Source: a bacterium (GTDB lineage Bacteria > Elusimicrobiota > Elusimicrobia > Elusimicrobiales > UBA9959). Taken from it: 29,569 bases of DNA. Of the stretch, positions 7,707 to 16,323 are shown piece after piece (position 1 is the first letter of the stretch; each line of letters starts with the position of its first letter). The notes under the pieces were generated by a model that saw nothing but the letters and a program-made list of their open reading frames with translations, did no database searches and was not told the DNA's origin. The stretch is taken from NCBI GenBank assembly GCA_021812825.1, contig JAKAMO010000024.1, forward strand, positions 1-29,569, given 5' to 3'. The translations under genes and the position numbers were made by a program.

Positions 7707-8156
7707 ATGAGCTCGCTTTACGGGGAATACGAATACACGATGGACGCGAAAGGCCGCGTCTTCATCCCCGCGCGCTTCCGCGAGGAGCTGAGGAAAGAGG
7801 ACAAGAACTATCTGATGCTCAGCATCGGCCTCGACCACTGCCTCTACATCTTCCTCCCTTCGAAGTGGGAGGAGCTTCTCGCCGACAACATGCAGATCTT
7901 CAAGTCGGAGAACAAGGAAGAGGAGCGCGCGTTCAAGCGCTTCTTCTTCGGCAACGCTTGCGACGTTCAACTGGACGAGCAGGGCCGAATACTGGTGCCG
8001 CAGAACCAGAAAAACTACGCCTCGCTCAAGAAGAACGTCCTGATACGCGGAGTAGGCAACAAGGCGGAAATATGGGATGCGCAGGTCTGGTCGAAATACA
8101 ACAAAGATATCATCGAGCCCGCTCTCGGAAAGTTCGGCAAGATACTGGACATATGA
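7707..8156 (+). CDS. mraZ: transcriptional regulator MraZ
   Basis: DNA-binding protein of 149 aa, first gene of the dcw cluster, forming ring-like oligomers and repressing its own operon in species where studied. Two SpoVT-AbrB-type halves are visible: MDAKGRVFIPARFREEL (about residues 12-28) and LDEQGRILVPQNQKNYA (about residues 91-107), with the conserved D-x-x-GR core in both. The length is typical. The stop overlaps the rsmH start as ATGA. Repeats directly upstream are likely its own operators. The ribosome site is weak (GAGAT and AAAAAG before the ATG). Confidence 0.96.
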   Translation: MSSLYGEYEYTMDAKGRVFIPARFREELRKEDKNYLMLSIGLDHCLYIFLPSKWEELLADNMQIFKSENKEEERAFKRFFFGNACDVQLDEQGRILVPQNQKNYASLKKNVLIRGVGNKAEIWDAQVWSKYNKDIIEPALGKFGKILDI

Positions 8157-9037
8157 CGGAGTACGAGCACATCTCCGTACTGGCCAGGGAAGTCGTCGAG
8201 CTGCTTGCTACCGAGAAGAAGGGGACCTATGTCGACGCCACGCTGGGGATGGGCGGCCATACCGCGCGTCTGCTAGAGGCGCTGCCGCAGGAGGCCAACG
8301 TCCTCGGCATCGACTGGGACCCGGAGATGGCCGGCATAGCCGCCTCGAGGCTTTCCCGTTTCGGCGGCCGCGTGAAGATCGCGCAGGGCAACTTCGCCAA
8401 CATAGACGAGATAGTGGCCAGGGAGGGGATACGCTCGCTGTCCGGCGCGCTGTTCGACCTGGGCATCTCCTCGCTGCATTTCGACAAGCCCTCCCGCGGC
8501 TTCAGCCTCAAGCACGACGGCCCGCTGGACATGCGGATCAACCCGGACAACCCGCTGACCGCTTACACGATAATCAACCAGTGGCCCTACGAGCAGATAG
8601 AGCACCTGATCCGCGTCTGCGGCGAGCGCCACTCGGGGCGCATAACCAGGGCGATACTGGAAACTCGCAGGAAGAAGCCCCTGGAGACCACCGGCGAGCT
8701 GGCCGCGCTGATAGAGAAGGTGGCCCCGGCCCGCGGCGAGAAGACGCACCCGGCCACCAAGACCTTCCTGGCCCTGCGGGTCTCCGTCAACTACGAATTC
8801 GACAATCTCACGCGCGGCATACAGAAGATAATGCCGCTGCTCAAGCCCGGGGCGAGGATGGGGATAATAACCTTCCACTCCCTGGAGGACCGCATAGTGA
8901 AAGAGACGTTCCGCATCATGGCGAAGATGGGCGGCTGGGAGCTGGTGACTACGAAGCCGGTGAAGCCCTCGGACGAGGAAGTGACGGGGAACAAGAGGGC
9001 GCGCAGCGCGAAGTTGCGGGTGATAGAGAAACTCTGA
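8153..9037 (+). CDS. rsmH: 16S rRNA (cytosine-1402-N4)-methyltransferase RsmH
   Basis: SAM-dependent methyltransferase acting on C1402 of 16S rRNA in the ribosomal P site. The ATG at 8153 overlaps the mraZ TGA by four bases and gives 294 aa, the usual family length; the frame is open further upstream, but homology begins at EHISVLAREVVELL. Hallmarks are YVDATLGMGGHT (residues 26-37), IDWDPEMA, LFDLGISSLHFD, RGFSLKHDGPLDMRI, and ITFHSLEDRIVKETF near the C-terminus. It is second in the dcw cluster, as in most bacteria. Confidence 0.97.
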   Translation: MTEYEHISVLAREVVELLATEKKGTYVDATLGMGGHTARLLEALPQEANVLGIDWDPEMAGIAASRLSRFGGRVKIAQGNFANIDEIVAREGIRSLSGALFDLGISSLHFDKPSRGFSLKHDGPLDMRINPDNPLTAYTIINQWPYEQIEHLIRVCGERHSGRITRAILETRRKKPLETTGELAALIEKVAPARGEKTHPATKTFLALRVSVNYEFDNLTRGIQKIMPLLKPGARMGIITFHSLEDRIVKETFRIMAKMGGWELVTTKPVKPSDEEVTGNKRARSAKLRVIEKL

Positions 9038-9056
9038 GCGGGGAAAGGAGGGGACA

Positions 9057-9227
9057 ATGTATCCGGAGAACATCCTGAAGGTAGGCGCGAAGTTCAACAA
9101 GCTGCTGCACGGAAGGACGGCTAAAGCCAAGTTCAACGGCCTGAAGGGTTCGGTTTGCCCCACCAAGATCTTCTACCTCTGGGAGAAGCACGGGGTGAAG
9201 CGGATAGAGCTTTTCAGCATGGAATAG
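9057..9227 (+). CDS. 56-aa basic protein of the dcw cluster, function unknown
   Basis: A short gene lying between rsmH and the ftsL-like gene. Its ATG at 9057 has one of the strongest ribosome sites in the window, AAAGGAGGGG at 9044-9053, and it ends in TAG followed in frame by TAA. The 56-residue product starts MYPENILKVGAKFNKLLHG and ends KRIELFSME; it has many Lys residues, one Cys, no membrane segment and strongly GC-biased third positions like its neighbours. I do not recognise the family. Strong initiation, coding-like composition and tight placement in a division operon argue that it is real. Confidence 0.75.
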   Translation: MYPENILKVGAKFNKLLHGRTAKAKFNGLKGSVCPTKIFYLWEKHGVKRIELFSME

Positions 9228-9255
9228 TAAGGCAACAAGGATCTGAAAGACGGCT

Positions 9256-9594
9256 ATGCTCAAAAAAAAGACAAGGAACCTGAGACTGGCGGTACTGGGA
9301 CTGGCCTGCTGCGCCGGATTCGTCTACGCGTGGCAGAACCTGCAGGCGGTGAAGCTCGGCTACAGCATCGAGCGGCTGCGCAGGGACATCAAGGACCTGG
9401 AGAGCGCCAACACCTACCTGAAGAAAGAGATCCAGGTTTCGCTGTCCCCGGAGAAGCTCGAGGCCGCGGCCTCGCGGCTGGGCATGGTCTATCCGGAGCC
9501 CGGCGCCGTGGTCGTGATGGACGGCGGGCGGCCGGAAGCGAAGTCCGGCAGGGGCTGGCTGGTGAAACTGTTCAGGCTCAACAAGTCTTCCTGA
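9256..9594 (+). CDS. ftsL: FtsL-like division protein
   Basis: 112 aa with the FtsL/DivIC layout: a short basic cytoplasmic tail (MLKKKTRNLR), one membrane helix at about residues 11-28, then a periplasmic coiled coil (about 33-62, heptad-like Leu/Ile/Leu spacing) and the typical ending EKLEAAASRLGMVYPEPGAVV. FtsL forms a complex with FtsB and FtsQ and helps activate FtsW/FtsI at the septum. Position between rsmH and ftsI is the canonical ftsL slot. Sequence conservation is low in this family, so the symbol rests on topology and position. Confidence 0.82.
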   Translation: MLKKKTRNLRLAVLGLACCAGFVYAWQNLQAVKLGYSIERLRRDIKDLESANTYLKKEIQVSLSPEKLEAAASRLGMVYPEPGAVVVMDGGRPEAKSGRGWLVKLFRLNKSS

Positions 9595-9658
9595 GCCTGC
9601 CGGCCGCACATTGAGGCCTGCGTACATTACTTCCACAGGTCTCAGTTAAGGAGGGGAA

Positions 9659-9865
9659 ATGGCGGAGATGAGGACCTTCAGGTCGCTGTTCGACAGTATC
9701 CCGGTGCACGGAGAATCCGGTTTTGCCAGGGTGGCAGCACTCCATGATAGCTCAAGCCTCAAGATCAAGAATAAAGCTCTGCGCCGCGCTGGCCGCGGTC
9801 CCATCTTTGCTGATTGGCGCCAGGCTTTTCTGGCTCCAGACCTTTCGCCACGAAAAGCTTTCTGA
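9659..9865 (+). other. possible leader ORF overlapping the ftsI start
   Basis: An ATG at 9659 has an excellent ribosome site (AAGGAGGGG at 9648-9656) and opens a 68-codon frame that overlaps the first 120-140 bases of ftsI in another frame. Its first 17 or so codons have the GC-rich third positions of a real gene (MAEMRTFRSLFDSIPVHG), after which this bias fades. It may be a translated leader that couples to ftsI, or the real ftsI start separated by a frameshift. Either reading needs comparison with relatives. Confidence 0.3.
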
Positions 9866-11459
9866 AACAGCCTCGCGCGAGTTCAACCGCACCGTCTCCG
9901 AGATAGGCCCGCGCGGCCGCATCTTCGGCGCGGACGGCGAGGTGCTCGCGGAGTCGATCGTAACCTGGGACGCGGCGTTGCTCAAGAACGAGCTGCGCGA
10001 CGAAGCCGTGCGGACCCACGACCCATCCTATCCGGACAGGGCGGCCGCCCGACTGGCGAAGACCCTCTCCCTGCCGCCCTCCTTCCGCGAGAAATACCGT
10101 CGCGCCAAGAACTTCCTCTACGTCAAGAAAGGGCTGGACCGCCGCGATTTCGAGGCCGCGAAGGCGCTCGAGCTCAAAGGCGTCACGCTGACGCCGCGCC
10201 AGACGAGGTACTACCCTTCCGGCGACCTGGCCCGCAGCATCATAGGCGTCACCAGGGAGGACCAGGGCCTCGCCGGAGTGGAGCTGCTCTACGACAAGGT
10301 GCTCAGCGGCCAGGTCAGCCAGCGCGAAGTGGTGCGGGACGCGGCCGGGAGGGTGATCTTTCAGGATAACCTGAAGGAGGAGGCTCGCCCGCGAGACCTC
10401 CATCTCACGATAGACAAGAACATACAGTTCTTCACGCAGGAAGCGCTGCGGAAATCCGTGGAAAAGAACCGGGCGGAACTGGGCATGGCGCTGGTGCAGG
10501 AGCCAGACACGGGGCGCATCCTCGCAATGGCCACCTGGCCGCGGGACCTCGAGAGGATAGAGCCGGTGGAGTGGGTGTACGAGCCTGGCTCCACCTTCAA
10601 GTCGATCACGCTCGCCGCGGCCCTCGAGACCGGCACGGTCAGCGAAAGGGATTCGTTCTACTGCGAGAACGGAGCCTGGGAATTCGCGCCGCGCATCACT
10701 CTGCACGACCACGAGCCGGAAAAGACTCTGACGCTCTCGCAGGTCATCGAGCGCTCCTCCAATATCGGCGCGGCGAAGATCGCGTTGAAGCTCGGCCTGA
10801 AGGATTTCTATCTCTACACTAAGGCCTTCGGCTTCGGCGCCAGGTCCGGCCTCGGCTTCCGGGGAGAATCCGCAGGCCTGCTGCGCCCGCTGGACGCTTT
10901 CAAGCCGATAGACCTGGCCGTCGCGGCCTACGGCCACGGCATCGCGGCCACGCCGCTGCAGGTCGTGAACGCCTACTCGACGATAGCGAACGGCGGGAAA
11001 CTCCATGAGCCAAGGTTGGTCGACGGGGTCACCGAATTCGACGGCAAAGAGGTCTTCCGCAACGAGCCGGCCCTGGTACGCCAGGCGATCACCCCGGAAA
11101 CCAGCGCGAGGGTGAAGAAGATACTCCGGGCGGTGGTCACGGAGGGGACCGGCAAGAACGCCGACATCCCCGGCTATTCCATCGCCGGCAAGACCGGGAC
11201 CTCCAACAAGATAGACCCCCGCACCGGGAAGTACATGTCCGGCAAGAACGTAGCGTCGTTCGCCGGATTCTTTCCGATGGAACACCCGCAGTACGTCATC
11301 CTGGTCGTCATAGACGCCCCGAAGACCTCGCATTACGGCGGCGAGACGGCCGCCCCGGCCTTCCGCGAGATAGCCGGGAAGATCATAAACCTCAGGGGAC
11401 TCAAGCCGGACCAGCCTCTGCCGCGCGGGACGGATGCCGGCGTCAGGATCTCCGACTGA
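9723..11459 (+). CDS. ftsI: class B penicillin-binding protein, septal transpeptidase FtsI (PBP3)
   Basis: Cross-links septal peptidoglycan in the periplasm with FtsW. An N-terminal membrane helix (about residues 18-36, LCAALAAVPSLLIGARLFWL) is followed by the pedestal/dimerisation domain (PRGRIFGADGEVLAES) and a transpeptidase domain with all three active-site motifs: STFK (S290-K293), SSN (S345-N347) and KTGT (490-493). It is 578 aa with no PASTA domain. The start is unsure: TTG at 9723 has GGAG at 9710-9713 with nine bases spacing, while the first ATG in frame, at 9744, has no good ribosome site. A stop at 9669 in this frame excludes anything further upstream. The family is certain; only the N-terminus is open. 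Confidence 0.95.
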   Translation: MPGWQHSMIAQASRSRIKLCAALAAVPSLLIGARLFWLQTFRHEKLSETASREFNRTVSEIGPRGRIFGADGEVLAESIVTWDAALLKNELRDEAVRTHDPSYPDRAAARLAKTLSLPPSFREKYRRAKNFLYVKKGLDRRDFEAAKALELKGVTLTPRQTRYYPSGDLARSIIGVTREDQGLAGVELLYDKVLSGQVSQREVVRDAAGRVIFQDNLKEEARPRDLHLTIDKNIQFFTQEALRKSVEKNRAELGMALVQEPDTGRILAMATWPRDLERIEPVEWVYEPGSTFKSITLAAALETGTVSERDSFYCENGAWEFAPRITLHDHEPEKTLTLSQVIERSSNIGAAKIALKLGLKDFYLYTKAFGFGARSGLGFRGESAGLLRPLDAFKPIDLAVAAYGHGIAATPLQVVNAYSTIANGGKLHEPRLVDGVTEFDGKEVFRNEPALVRQAITPETSARVKKILRAVVTEGTGKNADIPGYSIAGKTGTSNKIDPRTGKYMSGKNVASFAGFFPMEHPQYVILVVIDAPKTSHYGGETAAPAFREIAGKIINLRGLKPDQPLPRGTDAGVRISD

Positions 11460-11503
11460 AGCGGCCGTACCAACGGCGCCGCAAATTTTCTATCATTGAA
11501 GCG

Positions 11504-13006
11504 ATGAAGCTGTCACAAGTCCTCCAGGGAACCGGCATACCCCTCGCCGGCGCCGACCCCGAGATCACCGCGGTGATAAACGACTCCCGCCTTGCCGCGC
11601 CGGGAACGGTATTCTTCGCGCTTCCCGGCTCGAAGGCCGACGGGGCGGATTTCATCGCCCAGGCCCTGCAGAAAGGGGCTTCTGCCGTGATCTCCGCCGC
11701 GGAGCCTCCTGCGGAGCTGGCCGCCTCGTTCCCGGCCGCGACCTGCCTGCGGACGCCGGACCCCCTGCGGGCACTCTCTCGCGCAGCCGCCAATTTTCAC
11801 GGCCACCCGGCCTTGCGGCTGCGGATATTCGGCATAACCGGAACCAAGGGGAAGACCACCACGGCCTACCTGCTGGAAAAGATACTCCAGGAAGCCGCCA
11901 GAAAACCCGGCGTCATCGGCACAGTGGACTACCGCGTCGATGGAAAGACCCTCTCTCCCGCCGCCAACACGACGCCGTTGGCGCACACGCTGCAGGAGCT
12001 GCTGGCCAGGATGGCGGACTCCGGAGCGCTGGACGCTGTGCTGGAGGTCTCCTCGCACGCGCTCGCGCTGGGCCGGGTAGAGGACGTGGACTTCGATTTC
12101 GCGGTCTTTACAAACCTCCAGAGCGATCATCTGGACTTCCACAAGGACAGGGAGAATTATTTCGAGGCCAAGGCCAGGCTGTTCGACCTGCTGCGCCGCT
12201 CGCCTAAGCCTGGAAAATTCGCTGTGCTCAACGCCGACGACGAACGCGCGCCGGAACTGCTGCGGCGGCTGGGAGGGGAGGTACGCGCGCTGACCTTCGG
12301 CATCGACAAGCCGGCCGATATTTCGGCCGCCGGCCTGCGCACGCTCTACGGGGAGAGCGTCTTCGATCTCACGGCCTCGGGAAAGAACTTTCCGGTACGG
12401 CTGCGCCTGCTGGGCCGACACAACGTCTACAATGCCCTGGCTGCCATAGCCGCGGCCGTCGCGGCCGGCATTCCGGCGGAAGAGGCAGCGGCGGCCGCCG
12501 GGCGCCTGCTCAATGTGCCTGGCAGGCTGCAGCGCGTGGAGGAAGGACAGGATTTCACCGTTTTCGTGGATTACGCCCATACCGCGGCGGCCCTGCAGAG
12601 CGTTCTGGAAGGGCTGCGCCAGCTGCCGCGCGGGCGCATCATCACCGTCTTCGGCTGCGGCGGGGACAGGGACCGCACCAAGCGCGCGCCGATGGGACGC
12701 GCCGTCTGCTCCCTGAGCGACCTGGCCATCATCACCAGCGACAACCCCAGGAGCGAGGACCCGCTGGCGATACTCGCGGAGATAGAGGAAGGGGTCGCCG
12801 GGGAATTCTCCAACTACCAGGTAGTGCCGGACAGGGCGGAAGCCATCAGGCTGGCCGTCTCCCGCGCCTCTTCTGGCGACATCGTGCTCATAGCCGGCAA
12901 GGGACACGAGACCTACCAGATACTGAAGGACCGGACCATACATTTCAGCGACGCCGAGACCGCGGCGGCGGTCATCAGGGCCAGGAGGAGCGCCAATGAA
13001 GCTTGA
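11504..13006 (+). CDS. murE: UDP-MurNAc-L-Ala-D-Glu:meso-diaminopimelate ligase MurE
   Basis: Cytoplasmic ATP-dependent ligase adding the third amino acid of the peptidoglycan stem peptide. The Mur ligase ATP site GITGTKGKTTTAYLL begins at residue 110 (K117 in the P-loop). The specificity motif DNPR (residues 413-416) is the one seen in enzymes that use meso-diaminopimelate; lysine-adding enzymes differ there. GKGHETYQI near the C-terminus is another family block. The 500-aa length is normal. The 44-base gap after ftsI has no clear promoter or terminator, and the stop overlaps murF by 11 bases. Confidence 0.97.
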   Translation: MKLSQVLQGTGIPLAGADPEITAVINDSRLAAPGTVFFALPGSKADGADFIAQALQKGASAVISAAEPPAELAASFPAATCLRTPDPLRALSRAAANFHGHPALRLRIFGITGTKGKTTTAYLLEKILQEAARKPGVIGTVDYRVDGKTLSPAANTTPLAHTLQELLARMADSGALDAVLEVSSHALALGRVEDVDFDFAVFTNLQSDHLDFHKDRENYFEAKARLFDLLRRSPKPGKFAVLNADDERAPELLRRLGGEVRALTFGIDKPADISAAGLRTLYGESVFDLTASGKNFPVRLRLLGRHNVYNALAAIAAAVAAGIPAEEAAAAAGRLLNVPGRLQRVEEGQDFTVFVDYAHTAAALQSVLEGLRQLPRGRIITVFGCGGDRDRTKRAPMGRAVCSLSDLAIITSDNPRSEDPLAILAEIEEGVAGEFSNYQVVPDRAEAIRLAVSRASSGDIVLIAGKGHETYQILKDRTIHFSDAETAAAVIRARRSANEA

Positions 13007-14351
13007 TATGACCCTCGGGGAACTCGCCGCGGCCACGGGCGGCAGGCTCCTAAAGGGGGATCCCGGCGCCCCGTTCCACTCTTTCGTCACCGATACGCGG
13101 CAGCTGAAGTCCGGCGAATTCCTCTGGGCCCTGAAAGGCGCCTCGTTCGACGCCCACGATTTCCTGCAGCATACCCTGGCGGTCGGTCCCTCCGGGTGGC
13201 TGGCCAGGGAGAGCGTGCTGGCGGACATGAAGGAGCTGCCGCGCGCCGCGGTAGGGGTGGCCGACACGCTTAAGGCGCTGCAGGACCTAGCCGCGGTCCA
13301 CAGGAAGCGCTTCGACATCCCGCTGACCGCCATAACCGGCTCCAACGGCAAGAGCACCACGAAGGAGATGCTCAAGAGCATCTTCTCCGCCGCCGGCCTC
13401 ACCTGCTCCAACCCCGGGAACCTCAACAACCAGTTCGGCCTGCCGCTGTCGCTGCTGGAGCTGAGGCCGGAGCACCGCTACGGCGTGTTCGAGCTGGGCG
13501 CCTCGAAGAAGGGCGACATCGCGGAGATCGGGCGTGTGGCCCGTCCCACCTGCGGGATAATCACGAACATCGGGCCCTCCCACCTGGCCTTCTTCGGCGA
13601 CCTGGAAACCGTCTACGAGACGAAGACCGAGCTGGCCTGGTGCCTCGCCGAAGGCGGCACGCTCGTATACAACGCCGACGACAGGTACCTGGAGCGCCTC
13701 AACGCGAGGAAGGACCTTAAGAGGCTCACCTTCGGCAGGTCCGAGGACGCGGACCTGCGCATCCTGGAGGAGGTAAAACTGCGCATCGAGTACCGCGGAG
13801 AGATCTTCTCTATAGATCTGCCGCACGCCTGCGGCCACAACTACCACAACGCCGCGGCGGCGGCCGCAGCCGCGCTGTCCAGCGGGCTGGACTTCCCGAC
13901 GATAAAGAAAGGACTGGAGAGCTTCCAGCCGCCGCCGATGCGGATGCAGCAGTTCCGGGTAGGGAAAGCGCTGGTCATACTGGACGCCTACAACTCCAAC
14001 CCGCAGTCCGCGGCCTCGGCGCTGAAGCACGTCTTCGGCCTGCCCAGGCCGCTCTACATCATGATGGGGGACATGAAGGAGCTCGGCGCCCACTCCGAGC
14101 ATTACCACCGCGACCTGGGCGCCGCTCTGGCGCATACCGGAGCGGAGCGGGTCTTTCTCGCCGGACCGGAGATGAAGCCGGCCGTGGAGACCTACCTGGC
14201 GGCGGGGGGGAAAACGGCGGTATACGGCGAGACGCTCGACGCCTGGCTGCAGGAGGCCCGCGATCTCATAAAGACCGGCAAGGGGACTTTCCTTATAAAG
14301 GCTTCGCGCTCGATGAAGTTCGAGCGCATCGTGGAAGGATTGCTGCCCTAG
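12996..14351 (+). CDS. murF: UDP-MurNAc-tripeptide:D-Ala-D-Ala ligase MurF
   Basis: Adds the D-Ala-D-Ala dipeptide to complete the UDP-MurNAc pentapeptide. The ATP-binding motif AITGSNGKSTTKEML is at residues 112-126, followed by NLNNQFGLPLSLLEL and ELGASKKGDI, typical of MurF rather than MurE; LDAYNSNPQSAASAL and MGDMKELGAHS complete the pattern. AGGAGGAG (12983-12990) five bases before the ATG at 12996 favours this start over the in-frame ATG at 13008. The length of 451 aa is normal. It is the last forward gene before two reverse genes break the cluster. Confidence 0.97.
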   Translation: MKLDMTLGELAAATGGRLLKGDPGAPFHSFVTDTRQLKSGEFLWALKGASFDAHDFLQHTLAVGPSGWLARESVLADMKELPRAAVGVADTLKALQDLAAVHRKRFDIPLTAITGSNGKSTTKEMLKSIFSAAGLTCSNPGNLNNQFGLPLSLLELRPEHRYGVFELGASKKGDIAEIGRVARPTCGIITNIGPSHLAFFGDLETVYETKTELAWCLAEGGTLVYNADDRYLERLNARKDLKRLTFGRSEDADLRILEEVKLRIEYRGEIFSIDLPHACGHNYHNAAAAAAAALSSGLDFPTIKKGLESFQPPPMRMQQFRVGKALVILDAYNSNPQSAASALKHVFGLPRPLYIMMGDMKELGAHSEHYHRDLGAALAHTGAERVFLAGPEMKPAVETYLAAGGKTAVYGETLDAWLQEARDLIKTGKGTFLIKASRSMKFERIVEGLLP

Positions 14352-14356
14352 AGTAT

Positions 14357-14376
14357 GGCGGGGAACTACGCCCGCC
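14357..14376. terminator. weak hairpin between convergent murF and M28 genes
   Basis: GGCGGG (14357-14362) and CCCGCC (14371-14376) can pair around an eight-base loop in the 32-base gap between the two convergent stops. There is no T run on either strand, so it may be a Rho-assisted or merely chance structure. Confidence 0.35.
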
Positions 14377-14383
14377 GTCGGCC

Positions 14384-15934
14384 TCAAAGCTGCGTCAGCA
14401 CCGCCGCGACCGCCTTTTCCACCTCGGCCATCCTCCCGTAATCGAGCTTCTCCGGAGTATCCTCCGCCTGGTGATAGTACGGGTTCCTGAAATAGGCGGT
14501 ATCGGAGATCATCAGCGCCTTCTCTCCGGAGAACCAGAAGTTCAAATGATCGGAGATGAACAGCGCCGAAAGCACCGAGGGCAGGAACACTCCCTCCACC
14601 GGCAGCGGCGTGGCCTTCCGCCACACCTTCTCCACGTCCAGCATCAACCCCAGGCTCGACAGGTTCGATGAGATGGACACGAAATTCCCCCTGTCGGGGT
14701 GAAAGAAGCCCAGGAAAGGCGGGAAGACCTGCGAGCCCGGCGCGTCGTTGTAGTAGCCCAGCATCTCCAGGTTCAGCAGCCCGCGCAACCTGGCTCCGCT
14801 CTCCTTCAGATATCTCATGTACCTGTAGCTTCCCATATCGCGGGTGGTGAACGAGGGCGGCTCCTCGGTACCGAAGGCGACGAAGCGCACCCCCCGCGCG
14901 GGCGCGGCGGAGCGCAGCCGGCGCGCCGTCTCCAGCAGTATGGCCACCGCGCTGGTGTTGTCGTCGGCGCCGGGTGTTCCCGGCGCGGTATCATAGTGGG
15001 CCGAGACCACCCATTCCGCGGCGGCCGGATCGGTACCCGGCAGGACCGCCTCGACGTTGAAGTAAGGGCGGACCCGGCCGGCGGCGTTCTTCCTCCCGCC
15101 CCGATATTCCAGCACTCTTGGCTCGTAGCCCGCCTCGCGCAGGCGCGAGACTATATAGTCCCTGGCCCTGTCCTGCTCGTCGGCCTGATAGGCCGACCTC
15201 TCCCCGATATCCCCGGCCAGGGCGTATACATGCGCGCGCAGGCGCGCCGCCTCCGGGGAAAGCTCCGCGGGCGGCGCCACCGGGAAGCCCGGGCTCTTCG
15301 CCAGCAGCAGCCTGTGCCTGGCGGACGGGTCCACCATCAGGCGCACCGGCCTGACGACCAGCAGCCCCAGCGCGGCGAATACCGCCAGCGCCGCCGCCGG
15401 CCGCCGTCCGGACCAGGCGCCGCCGCCCGGCCGCCGCCGGGACAGAGTTTCGGCGAGCTTCCCGCCCGAGAGCAGCGCCGAACCCAGCATGGCGAGGTCC
15501 AGCGAGATCATGGCCGGATATGGCCCGGCATGGCGTATGCCGATCGCGGCGAAGATGCCGATAGCCGAAAGGAGGAAGTAAGGCCGGCCGCGGCCCAGCC
15601 ACAACAGGAGGGCCAGGATGGAGAAGATGATGTCCAGCAGCCAGAAGGTATAGCCTAACCCGAACAGCAGAAGGTAAAGGCCCCACAGGGCGCAGGCCAT
15701 GCCGGCAATGCGCGAGCGTAACGGGTCCCAGAAAACGGCGCCGGGACGGCGGGAATGGACGAGGAAGATCAGCGCCGAAGCTGCGGCGGCGTACCCGGCG
15801 CGGGAGGCAAGACCCGGAGGCCCGTAGAGGAGCCGGGGATAGAGCGCCGCGGCCGCGAGGTTCGCGGCCGCCAGAAGCGAGATCCCGGCCGAGAGCGGAT
15901 CCTTCAGAACAGGGACCGATAGCTTGCTGTCCAT
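14384..15934 (-). CDS. M28-family zinc peptidase with N-terminal membrane domain
   Basis: 516 aa. The first half has about six hydrophobic helices (from residue 15 to about 205), and the second half is an M28 aminopeptidase-like domain, probably on the outer face of the membrane. Candidate two-zinc ligands and catalytic acids are visible in family order: SAHYDT (H313, D315), GADDNTS (D324/D325), GTEEPP (E357/E358), NLEMLGY (E390) and YYHQAEDTPEKL (H488). The substrate is unknown. It is on the opposite strand to the dcw genes. The start region lacks a ribosome site, but TATAAT on the same strand at 15948-15943 lies only nine bases upstream, which could mean a near-leaderless transcript. The 5' end overlaps the clostripain remnant by 31 bases. 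Confidence 0.88.
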   Translation of the reverse strand: MDSKLSVPVLKDPLSAGISLLAAANLAAAALYPRLLYGPPGLASRAGYAAAASALIFLVHSRRPGAVFWDPLRSRIAGMACALWGLYLLLFGLGYTFWLLDIIFSILALLLWLGRGRPYFLLSAIGIFAAIGIRHAGPYPAMISLDLAMLGSALLSGGKLAETLSRRRPGGGAWSGRRPAAALAVFAALGLLVVRPVRLMVDPSARHRLLLAKSPGFPVAPPAELSPEAARLRAHVYALAGDIGERSAYQADEQDRARDYIVSRLREAGYEPRVLEYRGGRKNAAGRVRPYFNVEAVLPGTDPAAAEWVVSAHYDTAPGTPGADDNTSAVAILLETARRLRSAAPARGVRFVAFGTEEPPSFTTRDMGSYRYMRYLKESGARLRGLLNLEMLGYYNDAPGSQVFPPFLGFFHPDRGNFVSISSNLSSLGLMLDVEKVWRKATPLPVEGVFLPSVLSALFISDHLNFWFSGEKALMISDTAYFRNPYYHQAEDTPEKLDYGRMAEVEKAVAAVLTQL

Positions 15935-16323
15935 CGGGGGATATTATACAGAATAGCCCTGCGGCGCGAGCCGGTCCAATCCGCCTGCGGCGGCAGCGGC
16001 TCCTGCGTCGAAGAGAAAGGGTTGAAAGGAGACGCCGTCACGATGCGGCCCATCTCCACGGCCACGGCGACCCTGGCGGTTGAGCCTGCGGCTTCCATCT
16101 CGTTGACGTCCTTGATGGCCTCCAGGCCCAGGTTGTTGCGCGCGCTCACGTAGATCAGTACGGTCCAGTCCCTGGAAGGGCGGGAGTCCGGCGCGGGGAC
16201 AGGAACTTCAGCGGACGCGAGCCCGGGGACGGAGAGACCCTCCAGTTCCCAGGCGCGAACGCTCGCGCCGCCTGACGCTAGTATAACGGCAAAGAGGATG
16301 CAGATACGGATACTCTGCTTCAC
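15904..16323 (-). pseudogene. truncated clostripain-like (C11) cysteine peptidase remnant
   Basis: A signal-peptide-like N-terminus (MKQSIRICILFAVILASGG with GTG start at 16323) leads into DWTVLIYVSARNNLGLEAIKDVNEMEAAG, the characteristic opening of clostripain-family C11 domains, and then WTGSRR, after which the frame ends in 16 unrelated-looking residues. The catalytic His and Cys of C11 peptidases lie further on and are missing, so only about a quarter to a third of the family length is left. The frame is open to an ATG at 16389, but a TATAAT on this strand at 16406-16401 would place transcription start near that codon, so GTG 16323 is preferred. Probably a deletion remnant. A short functional secreted protein cannot be excluded. 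Confidence 0.7.

Noticed and set aside
11513..13429. 638-aa reverse frame opposite murE and murF
   Set aside because: Antisense shadow of two unmistakable Mur ligases; no start signal or motif.
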